The translations under genes and the position numbers were made by a program. Below are positions 1 through 11,605 of a stretch of 64,000 nucleotides of DNA, piece by piece (position 1 is the stretch's first letter; each line of letters begins with the position of its first letter). Under the pieces are notes generated by a model. That model worked only from the letters and a program-made list of their open reading frames with translations. It searched no databases and was not told the origin of the DNA. Origin of the DNA: Rhopalosiphum padi (lineage: Eukaryota > Arthropoda > Insecta > Hemiptera > Aphididae); assembly GCF_020882245.1 (NCBI RefSeq), contig NC_083597.1, positions 77,726,152-77,790,151 of the forward strand, given 5' to 3'.

Positions 1-95
1 AAATATTATTATTTTATATTTGATAATGTTGGTTTATTTATTGTGTTAAATCTTGTCTATTAATCGTTATTTATAATTAATTGTTATATTTCTAG

Positions 96-871
96 TTGGT
101 GCGATTCCACCATTAATGGGATGGGCAGGTTGTACAGGTGGTGTTATAGACTCAGGTGGTTTATTACTCGCTGGTCTACTTTATGCATGGCAATTTCCAC
201 ATTTCAATGCACTTTCTTGGAATCTTAGACCAGATTACTCAAGAGCCGGTTACAGAATGATGTCTGTTACTAATCCAGGTTTAAATTAATTAATATATTT
301 TCCTAATAATCAAAAAGAAAAGTTTAAAATAAATATGTTTAATATTTATGTATTTTGTCTTTTATGACAATAAAGGTTTATGTAGAAGAACAGCATTACG
401 TTACACTATTGGAATATTTGGTTTGTGTTGCGCAGCACCATTATGTGAATTGACTAACATTTATTTTTCAATTGCTGTGGCTCCATTAAATGCTTATTTT
501 GTGTACTTAGGTATGTATACTTGAAATTTGTATTAAAGAAATTTTATTTTTATGTGTAATAATATATAAAATATTTTTTTTTTTTGACAGCATGGAAATT
601 TCATCAAAAGTCTGACAGTAAGACTTCACGTAGCCTATTTAGATTTTCCCTAATACATTTACCAGCTTTGATGATATTATTATTTGTCAATAAACATGGT
701 TTGTGGTCAGGAAACAGGTAAATAATATCTAAAATAAAACTAATATAGTAAATTAATATAAAATATAATTTTACATTTTACAGCAAACCAAAAGAAAATA
801 GTGAAGTGATCACAGTTAACAAGGATGAAAAAATCATTAGTTCAATTTTTAAAAAAGCTGAACCATTATAA
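96..871 (+). CDS. COX10: Heme O synthase (protoheme IX farnesyltransferase), C-terminal exons
   Basis: 3' part of COX10, the inner-mitochondrial-membrane enzyme that farnesylates heme b to heme O for cytochrome c oxidase. Four exons read in phase: 96-278, 376-510, 591-717 and 784-871 (stop TAA), about 176 residues. The first visible exon encodes the family block GAIPPLMGWAG followed by YAWQFPHFNALSWNLR and MMSVTNPG. The next begins LCRRTALR and encodes hydrophobic helices. The last exon is a hydrophilic tail ending in KKAEPL. Intron phases are 1, 1 and 2, and every junction keeps the frame. Human COX10 has the same order of motifs (family knowledge). The N-terminal half, with the farnesyl-diphosphate-binding Asp motifs, lies upstream of the window. 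The donor after NPG (GTTTAA) is weak but the phase fits. Identity is near certain. Confidence 0.95.
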
Positions 872-938
872 TTTGTATATTGTTCAACGGTTCTATAGTT
901 TCTTCATTGTTACTAATTTAAATTCAGTTTTGATGTTA

Positions 939-953
939 AATAAACAGAATAAA
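939..953 (+). promoter_or_regulatory. COX10 polyadenylation signals
   Basis: Two AATAAA hexamers at 939-944 and 948-953, about 70 bases after the COX10 stop codon. They are followed by T-rich sequence, as expected for the 3' end of the transcript. Confidence 0.6.
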
Positions 954-1002
954 GTAATTTTGTTGAATTTTATGTTGTTTTTAATACTAAAAGTAATTTA
1001 AA

Positions 1003-1650
1003 AAAGGGTGGGCAAGTGGGTATCGCTCTTAGTAGAGGTGGAAAGTAGGTCACTATAATGGATATATTACATTTGAATGCAATGACAGGTATCATTGTAC
1101 ACGAAAAACAATTCTGAACGGAGAATGGAGATTATTTGTCAGTTTACTCAGTCTAGGATATATCATATTATTACCTATATTTAAATTGTAATTTATTTTC
1201 TCAATTATTGGTGAAAGTTTCTACAACTTATAATTTTTAAATAACATCAAATAGGTATTTTAAATCGTTTTAGGATATAACATTATTTTACGCGATTTTG
1301 TAAAAAATTAAATTTCATGCGCTTATAAAATTTTTGCTATTATGACCCTGAAGTTTTTTTAACAGTTATTTGAAGAAAAAGTTATGGAGAACCTTGTATT
1401 GGGTTTTTTAAACTTAAGTACAAATCACAAATATTTCATGAATTTTCAACTTCAAAATTACTAGCAAATTTTTTATATCGATATTTCAAAAAAAAAAAAC
1501 TTAGAAAAATTGAAAATTTCAATTGTTTATAAATAGCTTAAAATAAGTCAAAATATTTTGAAAATCTTAATTATTTACTATGATTCGATTTTGAGTAACA
1601 GCAAAATAAAAAATTCGATTTTGTCAAAAACTGATTATTGCAACTTGCGG
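1003..1650 (+). repeat. Dispersed unclassified repeat, copy 1
   Basis: This stretch matches the reverse complement of 59660-60312. Shared landmarks in the same order are AAGTGGGTATCGCTCT, GTAGGTCACTATAATGG, a TTCTGAAC block, TTTTACGCGATTT and GCAAAATAAAAAA. No coding capacity was seen. The same family appears in shorter form near 39665-39910 and 49514-49900. The class is unknown; it looks like a non-autonomous element. Confidence 0.7.
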
Positions 1651-2007
1651 TTCTTTTGATCTTAAGTTACAGCTCTCTAGGTTCATACACTAAAATAATT
1701 ATTTTTTGAATATTATGTATTTTACATTATATTTTTGTTTCTTTTAAGAATATCTGAATATGAAATACCTGCACAAGCCATCGTAATAAACTAAAATTAA
1801 AAATGAGTACAATCATTGATTTTATAATATTATATAATCAATGGTACAATCCATACAGGAAACCCATATTTTTATATTAATATAACAATAAAGCTACTAG
1901 CGATAAATGATTGATTATAAATTATTTAATAATATTATTTCGTGTATACCTAAATTTGTTTATTTTAAATCGAAAATCAATTATGTACAACTATATAGTA
2001 TATAAGC

Positions 2008-2231
2008 CAGCCAAACCAGGGACGGCCAAACTTTTTTTGGTCATGATCTACTAAAAAATAAAAATATACTTCACCTTCGAGGATCGACATCTATAGAAAA
2101 TTATACAAATAAAACTTATCAACAATTTGTTCACTACAACCTAGATTAATTTTCGTGCGCGTGGCCCTAAAAATAAATTCTAACATGATTGACTTTGAAA
2201 TTGTCCGCGATCGACCGTTAGGCCGCCTCTG
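2008..2231. mobile_element. hAT-like MITE with 8-bp target duplication
   Basis: A 224-bp segment flanked on both sides by ATATAAGC (2000-2007 and 2232-2239). The left part carries CAGGGACGGCCAAAC and the right end, in reverse complement, CAGAGGCGGCCTAAC. CAG..CTG ends with 8-bp duplications are typical of hAT elements. The left end has about ten extra bases (CAGCCAAAC) before the conserved inverted repeat. No coding capacity. Confidence 0.7.
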
Positions 2232-2351
2232 ATATAAGCAAATAGGCGATGCCTACTAAAATATTAAGACAAACATTTTTAGTGACTCTTTAAAAATTTG
2301 GAAATTATGTAAATAGTAACTTTTGTCACTTTTGACTCGACTGTCTTAAAA

Positions 2352-2366
2352 GGTTGCTGACCCCTG
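2352..2366. mobile_element. Isolated hAT-type terminal repeat
   Basis: GGTTGCTGACCCCTG is the reverse complement of CAGGGGTCAGCAACC, a typical hAT end. No partner end with a matching target duplication was found, so this is a fragment. Confidence 0.4.
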
Positions 2367-2371
2367 GTATA

Positions 2372-4876
2372 ACCGGTATAGGTAAAGACAACGTGACCAT
2401 ACGTCCTGCTTTGAACGGGACAGTCCTGCTTTCAAACTTTGTGTCCCCAAGAACCCAAAAATGACCTTCTTTGAAAAAAAGTCACAACCGAAAACATTAG
2501 GTTGGTAGGTATACCGCTACGTATATTGTACACTGATATACATACACATTTTATAGTGTAAGCCCTCATAGGCCATATAGTCCATAGATAAAAATTATAA
2601 AAAAGTAAGTACCTAATTGAAGTCGTTATTTCGGGTTTGTGTATCCAAAAAATATAAAACAAACCATTTAATCTATTATTATAACATTTGTCCGTATTTG
2701 TTTTGTAATTTTCATAAAAAAATTAATGTTTTTTTTTTGTAATGAGAACGCACTGTGTTTTATACTATATATTTTTTTAAAGTGTTGTAATTTTACGCAA
2801 GACATAATACATTTACATTATGGTTTTCCTATTAAAATTTACAAATCTTGCTTTGAGTAAAAAAAATATTTGGTTACGTTAGGTATAAGTAACATACCTA
2901 CAATTTTTAAAGTTTTTTAAATACACCAAAAAAGTGTTGTCAAAAAAAAAACATAATAAATAATAAAACTAAATAGGTACCTATTCCATTATTCCATTAA
3001 TTTAATAATAATTTATAAAACCAATTTTAATAGCTTACATATACATTTTTCAACTAGCTCAGAAATTTAAATAATAGGTAAATTAATATAGGTATTAGTA
3101 TATATTTATTATTTTATAATTATTATTAAGCATGTTCTAAGTCAAAGGTAATGCGAAATATTTCAAACACATTACCTTGATTTTGATTCAGATTTTTTTA
3201 CTTTACGATAGACTTAATAAATATTAGAATTACATTTATTTTTGAAAAATTAAAATTTTTAACCTTTTTAACGAGCTTTCGCAATAGAACACACTTTTTT
3301 GCAATAACCCTCTTGATCAGATCCGGTACCAGGTACACTGGTAAGCTAATCAGTGTATCTATGGTTATTAATTGCTACAATATTAAAACTTTGGCGTTTG
3401 GTTTGAGTGGTTTGGCATATATTTAGGTTCATATAATCCTGTCGTATAATGTAAAAATGCTATACAAATTAAATTCCGATTTGTGATTTGGTGAGTTAGT
3501 GACTAAAACTGAACTGTATGTATCGAATGTTATGAGTATTGTCCATTATCTTTGTAGGGATCAGTCATTATTCAATTATTGAAACACATGTCATATCCGT
3601 ATTTTTGTAATGTTTTAATGTGTATATAATTAGAGAATCAATATACTCAAATAGGTATACCAAATACATGGGTGTAGGTACTGTGTAGGTACGTAACTAC
3701 CTATACTACCTCTATAATCGATACTATACAAAAATCGTGTAAAAGTCGAATTATTCTAAACCAATTTTATAGGTACCTATATTATATATTTATACATATT
3801 ACTAAGCTGCACATCTCGGTCTAATGATTTCAGTTCGATGGTTATGCTTAATTTTCGATTAATGCAAAATGCCGTTGATGTATACATTTTGTACATGGCT
3901 GCCCTTACGTCTCGGTACTATCATCGTCGGATTAATATCTATAGTAAGTTTATAATTATTACATTATTTATAGTAAAAATATCCTTCTTGGTTTCATATT
4001 ATGTTATGATAGATTGATATACCTATAATCTATATACGAACATATCATAATATTGTGTATATTATTTTCATATGGCTACAAATAGGCGTAGAAGTAATCT
4101 TAAATACAGAGTTGGAATTTATTCACCCATCACCATAAAAAACTTTGGAACCTAACTGTTTATATTTCCTATGAATTTTTATACTAGGTCACTAGATTTA
4201 CATTATCGATTAACCTAATTATCTATTAAATTAAACTAACAATTGGCGCGTCTATATAGTTAAATAGCGCTGTAGCGAGTATAAGTAGGTACCCAAGTCT
4301 TTAGCGTTATTATTATTTACCTACTAAAAAATACGTGTACCTAATACATAAAGGCATCTATACAGTTACTATACATTATTCAATCAGGTCCGAGATACAT
4401 ATTCTGATTTACTGAGTATGCGCATCCCTCATATTTTCTTTCATAATAAATTTTTTCAAATTTTGATTTATAGAACTTTTAAATATTCTGTTTTTAAATA
4501 CTTGGATGTTTATATCATTATATGGGAGAGTTTTGTGATATCAACTTATATTTTCAAATGAGGATCTTCCTTTATTTCTATAAATTGATAATCAAATGAT
4601 CTTTGTAAAAAGTTTAAAATTCCAAAATAAAAAGTTTTAAATCCCAGGCGGCCAGGTTATTATTAGCACTATTGTAAATTTAAAATATAAAATTGACAAA
4701 TTTTTATACTAATTATACTTTTTGACATTGACCTTTCTTGCAACAAGCTACAGACTTTTACTAGTTTTACTATACCTACACATATAACTTATAAGTTATA
4801 ACAAATATAAAAATGTAACATAGAACTTCACTGTAAACTAATTTAATAATTTAAGTTGTGTGTGTGTTTTTTTTAG
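2372..4876. other. AT-rich intergenic spacer
   Basis: No coding region, RNA gene or complete mobile element was recognised. Open frames on either strand are short, of low complexity and lack splice-site support. Confidence 0.6.
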
Positions 4877-5017
4877 ATACAATCAATTATAATTGAAGTG
4901 GTTTGCATTCTCAGTTTAAGTATGACAGATACAATTTCTCGTGAAATCAATAAAATGCTTCATTCAAACAACATGATTTATACGACAGAGATTTTCAAAG
5001 CAATCGAAAAAGGTTAA
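4877..5017 (+). other. Possible short exon with a start codon
   Basis: A strong acceptor (T-run then TTTTAG) at 4876 is followed by an ATG at 4922 that opens 31 codons (MTDTISREINKMLHSNN...) before TAA at 5015-5017. A GT at 5013 would end the exon in phase 1, the phase that the second exon of the downstream small gene (6439) accepts. The donor GTTAAA is weak. This could be an alternative first exon of that gene, a separate short ORF, or chance. Confidence 0.2.
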
Positions 5018-6021
5018 AATTAGACATTTTAAAATACCTTGTTAATATATTTTTTGTTTTGCCTATCGCAGAAAGTTTAATTTTTGATGCCAGTTTAAGC
5101 GTTGGAAAATGTTTTTTTTCCGTCTACATAGATCGGAAATGTTATTTAAATCCTATCATTTTTACCTATCTAGAATTACCTATCAATTAGCGTACATGAA
5201 CGTATCGATACGTTTTGTCTAATATATGTATGCATTAAGTATTAGTTGCCAGTTGGTAGGTGAGTTACTTCCATAGTCCCGTGTGTTGTTTTATGAAACG
5301 ATTTGGTGAGAACAGTAAGTGAGTATAATATGGATTAATGTAATATAGACTAAAGTAGTTTCAGAAGCACCAGAAGAATGAGTACAGATAGTATATACTT
5401 ACACGTGGCTCGTGTGACAGGAAGACAATTTCAGTCTTGGCTGAAATAAAAAATAGCTTACTTCTCAGGCTTATTACACAATATACTATTTTGTTACGGA
5501 TTATTAAACATAATGGAAAAACTATAAATATAATTAAGAAATTGAACAAGCGCGTGAAAATAGACAACGGATAGGTTAGGTAGATGAAATATAAATATTA
5601 TTAGAATTAAAAATAAAATATTCAATATAATATCGAAAATAATTACTAACTGATGAGCATGTTTAACATTAAAAACAATCATCCTATACATAGGCTCCGC
5701 GAGTGGGGTGTATAGGATTCTTATATGACTATATTATGTATTATTAATTTTTTTTTATTATTACTATAGATCCGCGGAATTATATTACAAACATTATGAT
5801 TTACTTTTTGTTACATACTGTTAGTTGTGTTGCGTTAATATACGGAGCTTTTAAGGTATGTACCTTATTAAATAGGCTGTCGTTTAACATTATTTTATTA
5901 TTAATTATTCGTTTTTATTTTTTAGCGATCAATTATTTTAATACTACCATATATTATTCTGGAATTCATAAGACTATTTATCATATTTTACTCGGTGATA
6001 ACATCTATGATTCTAATTAAA

Positions 6022-6677
6022 ATGAATGTGTTGGATTTCTTATTCCTAATTTTCATTTCTGTGATTGGAGTATTTCTTTTACGTAAGTATATAAATATTT
6101 TTTTCATTATAAATAACACATGTTGTAAATAAATTAAACAATGATTTTAAATATTTATTATAATTTATACATACTATTTTATAAAACAACTGGTGTACGT
6201 TTATTCAATAATAATAATAATATTATTTAGTTAGTTAGTTAGTATGAATTAAAATACATAGTAGAAAATATATAGACAATATAGGTATTGGTATTACATT
6301 ATAATATATGCATTTATTATATAACATTTATAACTTTTAAGTTATTAATATAAATAATAGTTTATTATTAGGGTTATTCTAATATAATAATATATCTCAT
6401 ATTAGACGAGTAAAGTAATTTAGAAATTTTTATTTTAGAAATATTGATTTATTTGTGGTGTTGTCCGTTGAGTTTGGTGCAATGCTTGATATTGGACAAG
6501 AAATTATTAGCGTCTCATTCACAAGAGGCTTTCGAGTCGAGCAACAGTGCGTTACCGAAGACTGCGGTAAACATTCAAGACGTCGTATATGATCCGCTAT
6601 CTGATCATTACGGGTGGAGACCATTCAAACCTAGCTACAGTTATCCTTATGAAAACATGCCACAATACGAGTACTAA
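6022..6677 (+). CDS. Small membrane-anchored or secreted protein, unknown function
   Basis: Two exons, 6022-6082 and 6439-6677, joined in phase 1 with a strong GTAAGT donor and a TTTTAG acceptor; 99 residues. The N-terminus (MNVLDFLFLIFISVIGVFLL) and residues 21-39 form one long hydrophobic stretch, either a signal anchor or a signal peptide running into a transmembrane segment with two adjacent cysteines (LWCCPLS). The rest is hydrophilic and ends in a Tyr/Pro-rich tail containing DPLSDHYGWRPFKP and a terminal QYEY. An in-frame ATG at 6007 would add five residues. I do not recognise the family and assign no function. The tail is clearly more complex than the surrounding AT-rich DNA, which together with phase continuity argues that the gene is real. 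Confidence 0.55.
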
Positions 6678-9600
6678 CTAGTTATAGCCACGCAACTACG
6701 CAAAACAATTAGTGTAAAATATAGAGTAGGTACTTAATGCCTGTTATGTGATGATGATGAGTATTTTAAAATTTAAATAACCATCGAGTGCATTGATTCG
6801 TATCGTGAAGTAACCACTTTAAAGATGATGTTTAAGTATTGAGGTCAAAGTATATTTTTTTTTTCAAATACTAATTTATTTCACATAATTTATAAAATAT
6901 TTATGTACTTGTATTAATATTCTCAATTCATATAATCTATTATAATGAATTATACAAATATACTTACATTTTACACCAATAGGTATTTACTGTTAGACAT
7001 ATTTATCCATACTTGCAATTTTTGACAAGAAAATATAATTTTAAATATTGAATATGAAGATATTTTATACAAAGTACAATATTATTTAAAAAATCATAAA
7101 TTACATTTAATTTAATTTAACTTTTGGCAAAATTATGAAGAGCTTATTAAATATTATTATATTATTCAAGACTTTAAGAGCTAATAAAAATAGTAAATAC
7201 GTAAGCTTTACTCTTTATAAAATAAAATAATTTTTGTTTATTATTATATAGATTCATATATTTCTTTAAATTGTCTTATTATAAATTATTAAATATCTAG
7301 TTAGCATATTATAAATTTAATATACTATTATATTATATTATTTCTATACTACCTATTCATATAATATATTCATATGTACCTATTACGTATAGTCGCAGAA
7401 TTTTATCTGAGGAGGGGCTGATAATGTATAATGTTTATGAGAGGCTTTACTAAAATTGCTCGCGAGTTTTTTATGCAATTATGCTGATATCGTTAATATA
7501 TAAAATTTTAGATTTTTACAGCAATCTTCACACAAAATACAATTTTAATACATGATTCTGTGGGTCTTACGCAATATGATTACAGAACACTGAAAAAAAT
7601 TTTTAATTTGACTGAAATTTCGAGGAGGGGGTGCAGGAGGGCTATGTCATTGATAGATATTATTATTTTAATAATAATCGATTAAATAGTGATAAAACTA
7701 GAGTATGCATTGTCGCGTTTAATTTAAATTTAAATTTAATAAATACGTTGCGTAATAAATAATAATAAATATCATTTATAAACATAGCGAAGTTTGAAAA
7801 TCATAGTTAAGATTATAGATTATTATTTTTGTATGAAATAAACAATATATTTTAATGATATGTTAATAAATTTAAAATTTATCAACATTCCTATTCAATT
7901 TAATTTATTTTATTATTTATTTAATTTCTACATAAGCGAACATTTAGTTCTATTATCTTATTTTTGTTAGGTTTTCTCATTTACAAAATTAAAATTAGAT
8001 CGATTTGATTGTAACGAATACTCTTTGCATTTACAATATTATATAGGCATGTGAGATGTACCATGCATCTATAGTTTATAAGTTTAGTTTTTTAAGCGTT
8101 AAACAATAGGCAATCTGTCAATGTGTCATGGCTGTGATTATTTTACAGATTCAAAACTAGTCATTCGATATAAATGAGACCAGTTGCAAAAAAATAATAT
8201 AAATCAATTGTACATTTGTACATATACGATATACCTTATATATTATTTTATATTGTTTCCTCGATACAACAAAAGTATTGATGAATGGATTTATGTATAA
8301 TGTATACATAATATATTATGTATAATGTATATATAATATATTATATATAGTATATACACATTATGACCTACATATGGATACATTTGGGCTTTGTATAATA
8401 CAGAATTATACTGTATACGATATTTTTTCAAATAAACAAAAAAGATTTTCTAGTTAATTATTGGCATCTTATATCAAAGCTTTCAATACACTTACCTCTG
8501 TAATGTCATGTACAATTACAGTAGCAAAATGCATGTTTTTTGCATGTATTATTTATAATTTAAACCTGCAGGATTTAAATGCCCTAAAATGCTCTAAAAA
8601 TGCCTTTTAACGCAATAATGCTCTTAAAAAATGACCAACATTTTTTATAGGTACATAACTACACAATTGATTAGAAATTAACAGTGGTTTTACTTTATTC
8701 ATAGTTTATATATTTAAATTATAATGATTACTGATTTTAGAAGTTTTTTTTTGATATGTTTATACGTCTCAACTTCTATATGTTTATTGACGTTTTTCTA
8801 ACCAATACAATATTACATTTAATATTACATTACATTAAGTTTAAATATAATATATAGAGTTCTGTTTATTATAATTACCTGAGCTGAGATTAGAATATGT
8901 GTTCACATTCCTTTTTTTGGAACAGATTTGTCTCTTAGAGGAACTAAAGAAAATTTGACGTCATTTTTGGTTTGGGTGACATTATTTCGCACAGATTGTA
9001 AGGGAGCGCATAATGTATCTCTGGAATCCTTTGTTTGGAAGGATTCAATTATAAAAGGGACTATGTAGTTGTGATGTTGTAGTGTTCTTTATTGTTCATT
9101 AGGTGATCGTATTATATTCGTGATATATTAGTAGTATATGTATTTGCATTTATAATTGTAATTTAAAACATTACAAAATTAAGTTACAATTATTTAAGAA
9201 CAATAATTTTTTAAAATGTGTTTGAGTACCTACATAATTTGTGTAGTTATTAAAAAGCGTATATATTATATATTATTTATAGGAATGCATTATTGGTTTA
9301 ACATACCTACTATTTTCACGCTTTATAATTTGCATAGTGTGTTTATTTTTTTCACTAAAAACTCTATATGTATTATTGATTGTTTGAAGTTCAATGATTT
9401 AAAACGGAAATGTATTGAATTGAAAAACTTGATATGCGAATTAAGTTTTTTCAATGTATACAATTGTTAGATATTTATAAAATAAAATTATTAAAGGATT
9501 TAATAATAAAAAAAAAAATTATAATTCTAAATTATTTCTTAATATCTAATTAATAGCTTATACATTATAAGAATAATCAAATATCGAATAATACGTGTAA

Positions 9601-11605
9601 TTATTCTTTAAAAGTAACTAAATCAATTATTACTATTCATCGGGTTAATGTCAATGTCGTCCATAAGACTTATAAAGCCTAAAATTGTATCGTAAAATCA
9701 ACATTTTCATCGCTCCTCTTAGAATATAAAATAAACCATAATAGTGTACAATCTATAGTTAACATAATGATTAAAGTAAATAGTAATGAAGTATTATTTA
9801 TTTACTTGAAATTAAATTAAACATACAGTATACAGACAAAATAGAAAATAACTAAATGTTCCTAGTGCATAGATTAAATTAAAAAATGTAATAGTAAATA
9901 TTCGTAGAAGTATAATTAGATTAATAAATTTAATAATAAAATTAGTATAAATTAACTATTTCTAAAGCATTAGTTGACATATAAAAATTAAACTCTGTCG
10001 TATAATAATAACAATACTGCATTATCATTGTATCACCAAGATGTTAAATTTACCTATTATCACATTTAAAAGAAAAATATTATCTTTAGAACTATATATT
10101 ATCTATGTTCAATTTTGAAACAACTTATGAGCATTTCAAACATTTTTTAATGTTCATAACTTGTTCAAACTAAAAACATAAAAAAAAGTCTACGTGGGTA
10201 CTAGGATAATATATTTTTTTTAATCTTTAAAATTCATATTAGATCAAATAAAAAAACATTATAGGTATATTTATATTATTTTAACCTTGTATTAACATGT
10301 TTAGTTGTTACCCTATTCATTAAAAGATATTTTTATATCATTTTCCATTCATAATATTATTCAGTACCATCAAAAAAATAACTTCTAATTTTCAGACATA
10401 TAGACCATTTATTCGAGTATATTCGTATTTTTATAACTATTATACGTTAACTTTTGTTTATAAAAAGTTACCTATAATATTATAATACATATTTACAAGA
10501 CATAATAATTTTCATAATAGTTCTACTCGTGAGAAATTAACCATGAGTGACCTACAAAGTTTATGTACCTATACAATTGGTTTAAATTAAATACATGGTA
10601 AATGATTAAAATAATGTACAACTTCAAGTTAATCAAATTAGTAATGTACCATATTTTTGCACCCTAGGTATACATGCAAATTATTATACTATTAATATCT
10701 AACATAAATTCTATAAAATAATGTTACCCATATTACTAAAAATAATTTTGAGTACTTAAAAATGAATTACGTACCTAGGTATTTCCTCCTTTTTTTTTAT
10801 CTATGAGTACCATTTTACAATATAAATTTACAATTATACTTTGCAGAATGCAGATTATTTTATTTTAATTCAATTGGATTTTTAAATTGTATTAAAGTGG
10901 AGAATACAATAAATTATAATATAATTTATGTATTTTATCTTGTTATGTAAGTAATAAATACCTGTTAAATAATAAACATTTGATTTTTTTTAATATTTTG
11001 TAGGTACTAAAAGTGTAAAATATTCAATTGTATAAACAGTCCTCTTCATTTTTCATGTTTATTCGTAGGATGATTTTAAAGAATGTCGTTTACCCACACT
11101 CTTAAAATTGTTTATTCAAACTTTATTATTAATTTGGAAGGAATAACTGGGCTTATAACTTTTTTAAGTCATGTCTGCATAAATTTAATGTTGATATTAA
11201 AGTATAATTTATTACTTATGTAGTTTTATCCATACAGATATTTCCAGAGTCAGAGTGTGATAAAACTATAAAAAAACAATATTCTATTTTGAAGATACTT
11301 ATTACTGTTCTCAAGAGAAAACAGTATGAACGTTGTAATGAAAATTCGGTGGGGATGATAGAATGTCACACAGGCTTCTTAGGTTGTGATCAGTTTTTTT
11401 GACTGAACAGTGTGTTGTGCGCGACCGAATGGGTCGTAGTATTTACAAACTATGTCTTATATCTCTATAGTTTTACACTTTACGATAACGTCTCAAAAAA
11501 CTCGTGTTAATATTATAAATTCATTTATATAGTTCATTAAAATTTTAGAAGTATTAATAAAAATCATATACCTAAACAATTTTGGTTCAACAAAATTTGA
11601 ATAAA
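6678..11605. other. AT-rich intergenic spacer
   Basis: About 4.9 kb with no convincing gene. Notable content: GTTAGTTAGTTAGT-like simple sequence at the left edge, AT-rich palindromic DNA around 8290-8370, degraded repeat-like GC patches near 7400-7440 and 7615-7650, and a TATAAAAGGG box near 9050 followed by an 84-codon frame of low complexity (9216-9470) and an AATAAA. None of these was accepted as a gene. Confidence 0.5.

Noticed and set aside
2432..2662. 76-codon minus-strand frame
   Set aside because: In AT-rich spacer with no splice context or family resemblance.
5796..6020. 74-codon plus-strand frame next to the small membrane-protein gene
   Set aside because: Overlaps the supported first exon in another frame, is low-complexity and has no splice or domain support.
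9216..9470. 84-codon frame with an upstream TATA-like box and downstream AATAAA
   Set aside because: The translation is AT-driven (Ile, Tyr, Phe, Asn) with no signal peptide, cysteine pattern or domain; AATAAA is common by chance in this DNA.
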